This document shows positions 1 through 7,925 of a DNA stretch of 64,000 nt, one piece after another. The stretch spans positions 62,001 to 126,000 of the forward strand of contig NZ_BOOH01000009.1 in NCBI RefSeq assembly GCF_016863135.1, given 5' to 3'. The translations under genes and the position numbers were made by a program. The notes beneath the pieces were generated by a model. That model saw only the letters and a program-made list of their open reading frames with translations, was not told where the DNA came from and searched no databases. The number at the start of each line of letters is the position of its first letter. The first letter of the stretch is position 1. Source of the stretch: Planobispora longispora (GTDB lineage: Bacteria; Actinomycetota; Actinomycetes; Streptosporangiales; Streptosporangiaceae).

Positions 1-518
1 GTGATCAGGAAGACGCCGAGGACCTTCGCGGTCAGGTTGATGTCGAAGTAGGTGAGGATCGCGTTCAGGGCGAGGCCGAGGGCGGCGAACCAGAGCCAGT
101 GGACGTCCACCCCGGCCAGGCTCTTGAAGGTGTCGTTGGCCGAGTAGGCGAAGAACCCGATGATGGACGCCTCGAAGACCACGTAGGCCATGGTCGCCAG
201 CATCCCGGCGACCATGCCTGCGACCTGGCCGAGGCCGTGGGAGATGTAGCCGTAGAACGCTCCGGCGGAGGTGATGTGCTTGGCCATGGCCACGTACCCG
301 ACGGAGAAGATCGTCAGGACCAGCGTCGCCACGAGGTACGCCGCCGGCACCCCGAGGCCGTTTCCGAAGCCGACGACCATCGGAACGTTGCCGGTCATGG
401 CGGTGATGGGGGCGGCGGTGGCGACCGCCATGAAGATGACGCCGACGAGACCGACGGCGTCCTTGCGGAGCCGGCTGATGCCTTCGGCCGCCTCCGCGGG
501 CCTCTCAGTGATGCTCAA
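1..518 (-). CDS. APC-family amino acid permease, N-terminal part (cut by window edge)
   Basis: Inner-membrane secondary transporter that probably imports amino acids or polyamines; only the first 172 codons are in the window and the gene continues past position 1. The start is TTG at 518 (protein begins M-S-I-T-E-R-P), preceded by AGAAGG with about 10 bases of spacing; no ATG or GTG fits better. A short charged N-terminus is followed by a hydrophobic segment carrying the Gly/Ala/Pro-rich first helix typical of the family (TAAPITAMTGNVP, about residues 29-41). At least three more hydrophobic segments follow before the edge. The APC assignment is safe; the substrate cannot be told from this part. 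Confidence 0.85.
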   Translation of the reverse strand, partial: MSITERPAEAAEGISRLRKDAVGLVGVIFMAVATAAPITAMTGNVPMVVGFGNGLGVPAAYLVATLVLTIFSVGYVAMAKHITSAGAFYGYISHGLGQVAGMVAGMLATMAYVVFEASIIGFFAYSANDTFKSLAGVDVHWLWFAALGLALNAILTYFDINLTAKVLGVFLI

Positions 519-755
519 TCGCGTGCGCCCTTCTGTAACCAGCGCCTGACGGGGGGATGGCGGCGATAATGGCATCAGCGCGGGGCGACGAGATAGTGGC
601 ATTCCCCCTGAAACGCTTACGAGATGTCAGCTTCACCGGGGCGCGCAAGGGCATGTGAAAGCCCTGAAACCTCCGCGAAAGCCGTGCGGTCCCCCGGTGT
701 CGCGGGGCGCGTTCCCGAGGACGGCGCCGGAGCCTCCCGGCGCCGGGCGCGGGTC

Positions 756-1115
756 TCAGGCCGCGGCGTCGAACGCCTCGTGCAGGGTGCCGCAGGTCTC
801 GAAGTGGCGGTCGAGACTGGTGATCGCCAGCAGGCGGGTGATCATTCCCGGCGTGAGGACGAGGATGAGACGGCCCTGGGAGTTCCGCATCTTGGTGAGC
901 GCGCTCACCAGGGTCCCCAGTCCCACCGAGTCGCAGAACGGCACCTGGGTCAGGTCCATCACCAGGCAGGGGTGGCTCCCGGCCTCCAGCACCCGGTCGA
1001 CCTCGGCCCCGAGACGCGGGGCGACGGTCATGTCCAACTCGCCCGTCGCCCGGATCACCGCGCACGGGCCGTTCTTCCAGGTCTGAACGTCGAATGCCGG
1101 AATCATGTTCGTCAC
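756..1115 (-). CDS. STAS-domain anti-sigma factor antagonist
   Basis: Small cytoplasmic protein of the SpoIIAA/RsbV type (119 aa, the usual length for a single STAS domain). Such proteins bind and titrate an anti-sigma kinase when unphosphorylated. The phosphorylation loop is visible as PFCDSVGLGTL, with the candidate phospho-acceptor Ser63 preceded by Asp62. The N-terminal strand (CAVIRATGELDM, residues 18-29) also matches the family. No anti-sigma kinase or sigma factor gene lies within the window, so this is an orphan whose partner must be elsewhere. The start ATG at 1115 has an alternative in-frame ATG three codons later. Confidence 0.9.
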   Translation of the reverse strand: MTNMIPAFDVQTWKNGPCAVIRATGELDMTVAPRLGAEVDRVLEAGSHPCLVMDLTQVPFCDSVGLGTLVSALTKMRNSQGRLILVLTPGMITRLLAITSLDRHFETCGTLHEAFDAAA

Positions 1116-1164
1116 CTCCGTCGGCTGACCACTGCCCCGCCTAGCGGGCGTTATGCGACTTGAA

Positions 1165-2661
1165 TCACTTTTTGCAGATGTTCTGCGTCGCGGTTCTGGC
1201 CGTCGGAGTGGCGACAGGGGAGGCGGAGGGGGTGGGCGCGGCCTCCTTGACGGTGACCTTCTTGACCTGCGGGCGCTTCTCGCCGACGATGACCTCGATC
1301 CGGTCCCCGAGCTCCTCGATCGGGCGGACGTCCGCGCCGGGGAGGGCGGCGGCCAGGGTGCGGGCGGAGTCTTCGCGGCCGGGGCCGTACCGGATGACCG
1401 TCTCCTTGTGGTCCCGGCGCTGGGTGTCCCCGGCGGGCTCGGGCACGAGGAACCCGGCGTCCAGCAGATCCTGCCGGGTGCGCGCGCCGAGACCGGTGAT
1501 CAGGGTGCCGTTGAGGACCTTGACCGCGATCCGGGAGGGCGGCACGGTCAGCGGGGCGGCCGAGGGCGTCGCGGCGGGCGCGGCGGATCCGGACGCGGAC
1601 GGCTTGGGCGCGGGTTTGGTCAGCTCCTCGTCGGCCGCGATCCGCTGGAACAGCTCGCGCGCGGCGGGCTTGTCCCACAGCACCGCGGACTCACCCGTCG
1701 GCGTCCGGTAGTCGACGTCGGCGAGCGGCACGGTGGCGAAGGCCACGTCGTCGGTGGAGACGGTCTTGAGCTGGTCGGCCAGGCCGAGCAGGTTCCCGCG
1801 GAGCGAGTCGTCCACCCGGAGCGTGCTCAACGTCGTGTTGACGAAATTGGTGAGCTTGACCGGGTTGGCCAGCGTGTCACCGCTCAGCGCCTGGTTCAGC
1901 AGGGCCGAGATCACCTGCTGCTGGCGGTCGATCCGGTCGAGGTCGGAGCGGGCGGTGGCCCGGGTGCGGGCGTAGGCGAGGGCCCTGACGCCGTCGAGGG
2001 AGTGGGTGCCCGGCTGGAGCTGCAGGGCGGTCTTCGGGTCGTTGATCGCGACCGGGGTGCAGACCGAGACGCCGCCGAGCGCTTCCACCACGTTGATGAA
2101 GCCGAGCACGTTGACCTCGACGTAGTGGTTGATCATCAGGCCGGTGGCGTTCTGCACCGTGCGCACGGCGAGCTTGGGACCGCCGAGCTGGTAGGCGGCG
2201 TTGATCTTGTGCTCGCCCTTGCCGGGGACGGTCGTCCAGGTGTCGCGGGGGAGGCTGACCACGGTGACCTTGCGGTGGTCCTCCGACAGGTGGATCACCA
2301 TCATGGTGTCGGTGCGCTCGCCGCTCTCGCGGCCCAGCTTGAGCTGGTTCTGCTGCTTGCGGGTGAGGTCGTCGCGCCTGTCCACGCCGACGAGCAGGAT
2401 GTTCATCGCCCCGGTGGACTGCGACCCGGGCACGCCCGCGTCGACACTCTCGATCTTGCTCGCCGCGTAGTTCGGCAGCGACCACGCGGCCCCCGAGCCG
2501 ACCAGGACCAGGCCGGAGAGCGCCCCCGCGACGATCAGGTTGCGCCGCCGGGAACGAGCGCCCCGGGCGGGCCTGCGGCCACGCTTCGGAGCCACCCGGA
2601 CGACGCCGTAGGCGTCGCCGCCCACGTGCACACCCGAGTCCTCGTCTTCCGGGTCGCGCAT
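1165..2661 (-). CDS. LytR-CpsA-Psr (LCP) family phosphotransferase with LytR_C domain
   Basis: LCP enzymes move glycopolymers from a polyprenyl carrier to peptidoglycan on the outer face of the membrane. The 498-aa protein has a basic cytoplasmic N-terminus (to about residue 40), one membrane helix (about 41-63) and an LCP domain (about 86-255). Family motifs are visible: NILLVGVDRR, RTDTMMV, SLPRDT, KINAAY and an Arg/Asp/Gln-rich DRIDRQQQ. A Pro/Ala/Ser linker leads to a LytR_C domain (from about residue 370, RIAVKVLNGT) and a Pro/Thr-rich tail. It is divergent from the GT2 gene starting at 2748. Together with the second LCP gene at 16899-18491 it brackets the surface-polymer genes, which suggests it attaches their product to the wall; that link is inference. 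Confidence 0.93.
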   Translation of the reverse strand: MRDPEDEDSGVHVGGDAYGVVRVAPKRGRRPARGARSRRRNLIVAGALSGLVLVGSGAAWSLPNYAASKIESVDAGVPGSQSTGAMNILLVGVDRRDDLTRKQQNQLKLGRESGERTDTMMVIHLSEDHRKVTVVSLPRDTWTTVPGKGEHKINAAYQLGGPKLAVRTVQNATGLMINHYVEVNVLGFINVVEALGGVSVCTPVAINDPKTALQLQPGTHSLDGVRALAYARTRATARSDLDRIDRQQQVISALLNQALSGDTLANPVKLTNFVNTTLSTLRVDDSLRGNLLGLADQLKTVSTDDVAFATVPLADVDYRTPTGESAVLWDKPAARELFQRIAADEELTKPAPKPSASGSAAPAATPSAAPLTVPPSRIAVKVLNGTLITGLGARTRQDLLDAGFLVPEPAGDTQRRDHKETVIRYGPGREDSARTLAAALPGADVRPIEELGDRIEVIVGEKRPQVKKVTVKEAAPTPSASPVATPTARTATQNICKK

Positions 2662-2747
2662 CAGCCCCCCTACGGGTGTGTCCGGCTCCGACCAGAGTCC
2701 ATCCGGGCTCCAACATGGGTCGATGAGGTACCCGTTCGTACAGTAGC

Positions 2748-3800
2748 GTGAGCGACGCCATGAAGCAGTTCCCCGACTCGCCCGCGCCGGCCCCGTCTTC
2801 CGAGTCTTCCGATTCCGCCAAGACCCGGGTCTGGCCGCCCATCTCCGTCGTCATCCCGGTGCTGAACGAGGAGCGCCATCTGCGGGAGGCGGTGCACCAG
2901 GTCCTGTCCCAGCACTACGAAGGACCCATCGAGGTCGTCCTCGCGATCGGCCCCTCCCAGGACCGCACCCAGGAGGTCGCCGACGCGATCGCGGCGGAGG
3001 ACCCCCGGGTGATCGTGGTCCCCAATCCCACCGGTCGCACGCCCAACGCGCTCAACGCCGCCATCGCCGCCTCCGGTAACGGGATTGTGGCCCGGGTGGA
3101 CGGCCACGCCATGCTGCCGGAGGACTACCTCCGGGTCGCGGTGGAGACGCTGGAGGAGACCGGCGCCGACAACGTGGGCGGCATCATGGCCGCCGAGGGC
3201 GTCACCCCCTTCGAGCGGGCGGTCGCCCGCGCCATGACCTCCAAGATCGGCGTCGGCGGCGCCCGGTTCCACACCGGCGGCACCGCGGGCCCGGCCGACA
3301 CGGTCTATCTCGGGGTGTTCCGCCGCGAGGCGCTGGAGCGGGTCGGCGGCTACGACGAGCACTTCCAGCGCGCCCAGGACTGGGAGATGAACCACCGCAT
3401 CCGCCAGAGCGGCGGCCTGGTCTGGTTCCAGCCCCGCATGCGCGTCTCCTACCGGCCGCGCCCCACCATCAAGGCCCTCGCCAAGCAGTACTTCCACTAC
3501 GGCCGCTGGCGGCGCGTGGTCGCCCGCACCCACGAGGGCACGATCAACATGCGCTACCTGGCCCCGCCGCTGGCGGTCCTGGCCATGCTCGCGGGCCTGC
3601 TGGTCTCCCCGTTCTTCTGGCCGGGCCTGCTGATCCCCGGCGGCTACGTCGCGGCGATCGTCGCCGGCTCGGCGGTGACCGGCAGCGGCCTGCCCCCGGC
3701 CGCGCTGGCACGGCTCCCGCTCGTCTACGCGACCATGCACATCTCCTGGGGCTGGGGCTTCCTCACCAGCCCGCCGAGCCTCGGCAAGCCGACCGGCTGA
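2748..3800 (+). CDS. Family 2 glycosyltransferase with C-terminal membrane helices (ExoA-like)
   Basis: Membrane-associated GT2 enzyme, probably adding a sugar to a lipid-linked envelope glycan. The GT-A domain (about residues 30-250) shows the nucleotide-binding start ISVVIPVLNEE, the stretch ARVDGHAML where the DxD-type metal site falls, a GG acceptor loop and the QDWEMNHRIR motif near the catalytic base. Two or three hydrophobic segments follow (about 265-340). The start is GTG at 2748; an ATG four codons downstream is an alternative. A hexamer TACAGT lies just upstream at 2739-2744. It is divergent from the LCP gene and convergent with the cytidylyltransferase gene, separated from the latter by GC-rich hairpins. 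Donor and acceptor are unknown. Confidence 0.88.
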   Translation: MSDAMKQFPDSPAPAPSSESSDSAKTRVWPPISVVIPVLNEERHLREAVHQVLSQHYEGPIEVVLAIGPSQDRTQEVADAIAAEDPRVIVVPNPTGRTPNALNAAIAASGNGIVARVDGHAMLPEDYLRVAVETLEETGADNVGGIMAAEGVTPFERAVARAMTSKIGVGGARFHTGGTAGPADTVYLGVFRREALERVGGYDEHFQRAQDWEMNHRIRQSGGLVWFQPRMRVSYRPRPTIKALAKQYFHYGRWRRVVARTHEGTINMRYLAPPLAVLAMLAGLLVSPFFWPGLLIPGGYVAAIVAGSAVTGSGLPPAALARLPLVYATMHISWGWGFLTSPPSLGKPTG

Positions 3801-3803
3801 CCC

Positions 3804-3855
3804 GGGCCGGGGACCGTCCCCGGCCCGACGCGGAACCGCGGCCGGCTTCCCGGCC
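3804..3855. terminator. Convergent hairpins between GT2 and cytidylyltransferase genes
   Basis: A perfect 9-bp stem GGGCCGGGG/CCCCGGCCC with a 5-base loop (3804-3826) is followed by a second, 6-bp GGCCGG/CCGGCC hairpin (3840-3855). There is no T-run. They lie just after the plus-strand stop and before the end of the minus-strand gene, so a bidirectional terminator is likely. Confidence 0.55.
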
Positions 3856-3878
3856 GGGGCGCGACCGCGGAGCCGGGA

Positions 3879-4634
3879 TCAGCTCTCCGGCACGCCGGAA
3901 CCGTCGCCGAGGCGCAGGAGCGTCTCGGCGACGAGGACGTCCACCGGGTGGGTGACCTTCATGTTGCGCTCGCTGCCCGGCACGATGTGGATCGGCACGT
4001 CGGGCAGGTAGCGCAGCACCACGCCGCAGTCGTCGGTGGCCTGCCGCCCGCCGAAGGCGGGGTCGGCGAAGGCCCGCTCGTAGGCCTCGCGGATCACCGG
4101 CAGCCGGAAGCACTGCGGCGTCTGGGCGCGCCAGATCCGCGACCGGTCGGGCACCTCGCTGACGACCTCCCCGTACGGTCCCGGCGCGGTCACCACGACC
4201 GTGTCGGAGCTCGGGATCGCCACCTCCACGGCCGCGTGGGTGCGCAGCGCCGCCACGCACTCGGTGATGATGCGCGGCTCCAGCAGCGGGCGCGCGGCGT
4301 CGTGCAGGAGCACGTCGCAGTCCTGCCCCTCCAGCGCCCTCAGCGCCCGCCAGGTGGTCTCCGTACGGCTCGCGCCGCCCTCCAGCACCCGGCCGACCTT
4401 CGCGAACCCGTTGCGCGCGACGAGCCGCCCCGCCTCCTCCGCGAAGCCCGGAGCCATCATCACGACGACCTCGTCGATCTCCGGTGCGGCGTCGAACGCG
4501 GCGATCGCGTGCTCCAGGATCGTCCTGCCGCCGATCTCGATGAGCTGCTTGGGGGTGTCCCGGCCGATCCGCCGGCCGACCCCGCCCGCGAGGACGACTC
4601 CGACGGCGCGGCGATGTGGTTCACGAGCGGTCAA
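3879..4634 (-). CDS. IspD/TarI-family cytidylyltransferase, TarI-like
   Basis: Cytoplasmic CTP-dependent nucleotidyltransferase (251 aa, normal length). The CTP-binding loop reads VLAGGVGRRIG followed by PKQL, and later motifs HDAARPL, SSDTVVV, RAQTPQCF and RNMKVTHPVD are all present. The LAGG form of the first loop and the RAQTPQ motif resemble TarI/Bcs1 (ribitol-5-phosphate cytidylyltransferase) more than IspD, where PAAG and ALTPQ forms are usual. No ispF or other MEP-pathway gene is nearby, and the gene sits among wall-polymer genes, so CDP-ribitol or another CDP-polyol is the better guess. It is divergent from the CDP-alcohol phosphotransferase gene at 4834. An IspD role in isoprenoid synthesis is not excluded. 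Confidence 0.8.
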   Translation of the reverse strand: MTAREPHRRAVGVVLAGGVGRRIGRDTPKQLIEIGGRTILEHAIAAFDAAPEIDEVVVMMAPGFAEEAGRLVARNGFAKVGRVLEGGASRTETTWRALRALEGQDCDVLLHDAARPLLEPRIITECVAALRTHAAVEVAIPSSDTVVVTAPGPYGEVVSEVPDRSRIWRAQTPQCFRLPVIREAYERAFADPAFGGRQATDDCGVVLRYLPDVPIHIVPGSERNMKVTHPVDVLVAETLLRLGDGSGVPES

Positions 4635-4833
4635 GGCGGGCTTCCTCCGGGGTGCGGGGGATCGGGGCGGGAGTCGGTGTAGCGCGAGGGTAGCGCCTCC
4701 GGGCCCGCGCGCCGGGGGCGGGTGGACGCGGGCGGCCGTCGCGTCGTCCGTGATATCGAGTCAGGATCTCGCTACGCTGGGTGCGCACTCCCCGATTCGT
4801 GCGGCGATCCCGTCGGATGCGAAGGAGCTCCGC

Positions 4834-6411
4834 TTGCACGACACCCCATCCTCCCCGCCGTTCCCCCCCGGTTCCGCCACCCCCCGGACCTCCGCCGTCG
4901 TGCTCGCCACCGCCGCCGCGACCACGCTGCGCTGCCCCGACGGCACCCTGCTCGACCGGCTGACCGGCCAGCTCGCCGAGCTCGCCGTCCAGGACGTGCA
5001 CACGGTGGGCGGATCCGGCGACGTCATCCGCGCCTCCGGCGGGGCCTACATGATCGGATCGGACGGGTCGCGCGGGATCGCCGACGACCTGCGCCGGGTC
5101 GCCCGGGTGGCGCGCGACTCCACGGGGCCGGTGGCCGTGCTGGCCGGAGACCTGGTGGCCCACACGGAGGCCCTGGCCGAGCTGCTGGACCACCCCGGCC
5201 GCGGCACCGGCGCGATCGTGGTCGTCGGGGGCGACCCGGACGGCCCGCTGCGCCCGCCGGTCCGGGTCGAGGACGGCCGGCTGGTCGCCGCGGGCAGCTC
5301 GTTCCACCGGGTGACCGGGGCCAACGGCACCTTCCGCGGGGTCCTCCGGGTCGGCGAGGCCGACCTCGGCGGCCTCGCCGCGACCGCCGAGCGGCTGGCC
5401 GAACTGGCCGAGGCGGGGCTCTTCGGCCAGGTGAACGGCTCCGAGGCGGGCGAGCTGCTCCTGGTGGGGCTGATCCGCTCCGGCGTCGCCGTCCGCGCGG
5501 CCGAGCCCGGGGCGCTCCACTGCGACCGGGTGGCCGGGCAGGTCGCCGCCGAGGTGGCCCTCGCCCGGATGGCCGAGGTGGACGTGGGCAGGGCCCGGCT
5601 GGACGCGGCGGTCAAGCGGGACGACGGCTTCTTCACCACCTACTTCGTCAGCTCCTGGTCCCGCGTCCTGGTCGCGCTCGCCGCCTGGTCGCGGCTGACG
5701 CCGAACGCGGTCACCGGGATGTCCGTCGGGCTGGCCGTGCTGGCGGCGGTCTGGTTCTCCGACGGCGGCCGGGCCGCGATGATCACCGGGGCGGTCCTGC
5801 TCTACCTGTCGTTCGTGCTCGACTGCGTGGACGGCCAGCTCGCCCGCTACACCCGGGTGTTCTCCCCGCTCGGCTCGTGGCTGGACGCCACCTCCGACCG
5901 GGTCAAGGAGTACGCCGTCTACGCGGGCCTCGCCTTCGGCGGCGCCGCGGGCGCCGGGAGCGGCGTGTGGAGCTGGGACGTCTGGGGCCTGGCCGTGGCG
6001 GCGCTGATCCTCCAGACGCTCCGCCACATGATCGACTTCTCCTACGAGGGGGCCCGCTCCGACGCCGCGCGGGCCCGTGCGGCGCGGCCCGCGGCGGCCG
6101 TCCCGCTGACCGTCCGGGCCGACACGGGCGACCCGCTGGTCCCGGCGCCGGCGCCGCCCCTGGGCGAGTCCGGCGGCCTCGGGGCGGACGGCCCCGGCGC
6201 GGTGGCGCGGCTCTCGAACCGCCTGGAGCAGGACACCTTCGCCCGCTGGCTGAAGAAGATCGTCATCCTCCCCATCGGGGAGCGCATGGCGCTGATCGCG
6301 GTGACCGCGGCGGCCTCCGACGCGAGAGTGACCTTCGTCGCGCTCCTGAGCTGGGGCGGCCTGGCCGCCCTGTACACGCTCGCCGGCCGGATGGGCAGGT
6401 CCCTCGCATGA
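4834..6411 (+). CDS. CDP-alcohol phosphotransferase with degenerate N-terminal nucleotidyltransferase-like domain
   Basis: Membrane enzyme that should transfer a phospho-alcohol from a CDP-alcohol. The start is TTG at 4834, chosen because GAAGGAG (4821-4827) sits 6 bases upstream. Residues about 15-245 look like a nucleotidyltransferase fold, but the start AVVLATAAATTLRCPDG lacks the Gly-rich CTP loop, so this half is probably not a working transferase. The CDP-alcohol domain follows: the full signature D-x2-DG-x2-AR-x8-G-x3-D-x3-D is intact (D330, D333, A337-R338, G347, D351, D355), within six or so hydrophobic segments. The arrangement recalls the fused inositol-1-phosphate cytidylyltransferase/DIPP synthase of thermophiles. 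Its stop overlaps the next start (ATGA), indicating translational coupling to the DUF5941 protein. Confidence 0.87.
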   Translation: MHDTPSSPPFPPGSATPRTSAVVLATAAATTLRCPDGTLLDRLTGQLAELAVQDVHTVGGSGDVIRASGGAYMIGSDGSRGIADDLRRVARVARDSTGPVAVLAGDLVAHTEALAELLDHPGRGTGAIVVVGGDPDGPLRPPVRVEDGRLVAAGSSFHRVTGANGTFRGVLRVGEADLGGLAATAERLAELAEAGLFGQVNGSEAGELLLVGLIRSGVAVRAAEPGALHCDRVAGQVAAEVALARMAEVDVGRARLDAAVKRDDGFFTTYFVSSWSRVLVALAAWSRLTPNAVTGMSVGLAVLAAVWFSDGGRAAMITGAVLLYLSFVLDCVDGQLARYTRVFSPLGSWLDATSDRVKEYAVYAGLAFGGAAGAGSGVWSWDVWGLAVAALILQTLRHMIDFSYEGARSDAARARAARPAAAVPLTVRADTGDPLVPAPAPPLGESGGLGADGPGAVARLSNRLEQDTFARWLKKIVILPIGERMALIAVTAAASDARVTFVALLSWGGLAALYTLAGRMGRSLA

Positions 6412-7067
6412 CGGGGGCGTCTTCCGCATCCTCCCGCTTCCCCGCGCGGATGACGCCGGTGCCGCGCAGCGCCGTGGCCGCCTACCGCGACGACGGGCCG
6501 GCCTCCCGGATGATGGGCAGGCCGGCGGCCGGTCAGCTGCCGCCGCTGCCGCCCGTGCTCGTCGGCACGTTCGTCGTCGGCGTGCTGCTGGGCGTCGGCG
6601 TGGCCGGGACCGGCGGCCTGACGGCGTTCGCCCCGGCGGTGGCGCTGCTGCTGGCCGGCCCCGGCAGCTCCCACCCGCACGGCGGGCGGCTCGACTGGCT
6701 GGTCCCGCCGATCCTGCGCCTGGCCGAGTACGGCTTCGCCGCGTCGGCCGGGTTCTCCACCGGCGTGCCACCGTGGCTGATCTTCCTGCTCCTCGGCGCG
6801 CTGGCCTTCCACCACTACGACGTCGTCTACCGGATCCGCCAGCGCCTCTACCCGCCGGCCTGGCTGGCCGTGGCCGGGCTCGGCTGGGACGGGCGGATGC
6901 TGCTGCTGGCGCTGGGGGGCCTCACCGAGCGGATGACGCTGCTGTTCGCACTGCTGGCGATCTACCTGTGGCTGCTGTTCGGCTGGGAGAGCCTTACCTG
7001 CTGGCTGGCGACGACGCATCCGGAGACGGACTCCGGCGAGCTCCGCGAGCTCGGCGCGCACGATTGA
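6408..7067 (+). CDS. DUF5941-like membrane protein
   Basis: A 219-aa protein with a disordered N-terminus (about 50 aa) and four to five hydrophobic segments; the conserved-looking motif LDWLVPPILRLAEYGF and the HHYDVVYRIRQR stretch match what I remember of DUF5941. From memory, in Streptomyces this domain forms the C-terminal part of a single CDP-alcohol phosphotransferase polypeptide. Here it is a separate gene whose ATG overlaps the stop of that enzyme by 4 bases. The likely role is as a membrane partner or substrate-handling subunit of the upstream enzyme; no catalytic residues can be named. An alternative in-frame ATG lies 14 codons in. Confidence 0.75.
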   Translation: MTGASSASSRFPARMTPVPRSAVAAYRDDGPASRMMGRPAAGQLPPLPPVLVGTFVVGVLLGVGVAGTGGLTAFAPAVALLLAGPGSSHPHGGRLDWLVPPILRLAEYGFAASAGFSTGVPPWLIFLLLGALAFHHYDVVYRIRQRLYPPAWLAVAGLGWDGRMLLLALGGLTERMTLLFALLAIYLWLLFGWESLTCWLATTHPETDSGELRELGAHD

Positions 7068-7124
7068 GACGCCCGGCGCGCAGATCGGGAACGCCCGGCA
7101 AACCTCGGATTACACGATCAGGGG

Positions 7125-7145
7125 CCAAAGGCAACTAACCTTTGG
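7125..7145 (+). promoter_or_regulatory. Leader hairpin upstream of the nucleotidyltransferase gene
   Basis: A 7-bp perfect stem CCAAAGG/CCTTTGG with a 7-base loop lies in the 123-base gap after the DUF5941 gene, about 45 bases before the TTG start at 7191. It could be a weak attenuator or an mRNA stability element. Confidence 0.35.
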
Positions 7146-7190
7146 GCCAGGAGTGCCCGCCGAGGGTCTCATTGGAACGAGGAGTGCACG

Positions 7191-7925
7191 TTGCTGGGAA
7201 TGGTGCTGGCCGCCGGGGCCGGACGACGCCTGCGGCCGTACACCGACACGCTGCCCAAGGCGCTCGTGCCGGTCGACGGTGACACCACGATCATGGATAT
7301 CTCGCTGCGGAACCTCGCGGCGGCCGACCTCCGCGACGTCGTGGTCATCGTCGGATACCAGGCGCAGGCCGTACACGAGCGCAAGGCCGAGCTGGAGCGG
7401 CGGCACGGCGTGAAGCTCACCCTCGTGCACAACGACAAGGCCGAGGAGTGGAACAACGCCTACTCCCTGTGGTGCGCCCGCGACTACTTCGACCAGGGCG
7501 TGCTGCTGGTCAACGGCGACACCGTGCACCCGGTCTCGGTCGAGCACACGCTCCTGTCGGCCCCGGTCACGAGCGACATCCTGCTCGCGGTGGACGACGT
7601 GAAGAAGCTCGCCGACGAGGAGATGAAGGTCACCCTCGACGAGAACGGCCACCTGAAGCAGATCACCAAGCTGATGGACCCCGCCTCCGCCGCGGGTGAG
7701 TACATCGGCGCGACCCTGATCCGCCCGGGCGTCGGCGCGCGCCTGGCCGACGCGCTCCAGGCCACCTTCGAGCGCGACCCGCAGCTGTACTATGAGGACG
7801 GCTACCAGGAGCTGGTCGCCCGCGGCGAGAAGATCGCGGTCGCCCCCATCGGCGACGTCGCGTGGGTCGAGGTCGACAACCACGACGACCTCGCGAAGGC
7901 GCGGGAGATCGCGTGCCGATACTAG
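7191..7925 (+). CDS. LicC/IPCT-like nucleotidyltransferase (probable CTP:polyol-phosphate cytidylyltransferase)
   Basis: Cytoplasmic nucleotidyltransferase of 244 aa. The start is TTG at 7191 with GAGGAG 6 bases upstream. The nucleotide loop MVLAAGAGRRLRPYTDTLPKAL is intact apart from the usual variation, and the motifs EWNNAYSLWCAR and VNGDTV resemble phosphocholine cytidylyltransferase LicC and the L-myo-inositol-1-phosphate cytidylyltransferases. It overlaps the glycerol-1-phosphate dehydrogenase gene by 13 bases, so the obvious substrate is the product of that enzyme, giving a CDP-glycerol built on sn-glycerol-1-phosphate; this is inference. Choline phosphate, inositol phosphate or a sugar phosphate are alternatives. 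It may also stand in for the degenerate transferase domain of the protein encoded at 4834-6411. Confidence 0.82.
   Translation: MLGMVLAAGAGRRLRPYTDTLPKALVPVDGDTTIMDISLRNLAAADLRDVVVIVGYQAQAVHERKAELERRHGVKLTLVHNDKAEEWNNAYSLWCARDYFDQGVLLVNGDTVHPVSVEHTLLSAPVTSDILLAVDDVKKLADEEMKVTLDENGHLKQITKLMDPASAAGEYIGATLIRPGVGARLADALQATFERDPQLYYEDGYQELVARGEKIAVAPIGDVAWVEVDNHDDLAKAREIACRY

Noticed and set aside
1153-2751. A 532-codon plus-strand frame
   Set aside because: Antisense to a clear LCP gene with all family motifs; composition unlike a real protein.
3879-4634. Annotation as ispD
   Set aside because: Kept as a possibility only; loop motifs and context favour a TarI-like enzyme, so no gene symbol was given.
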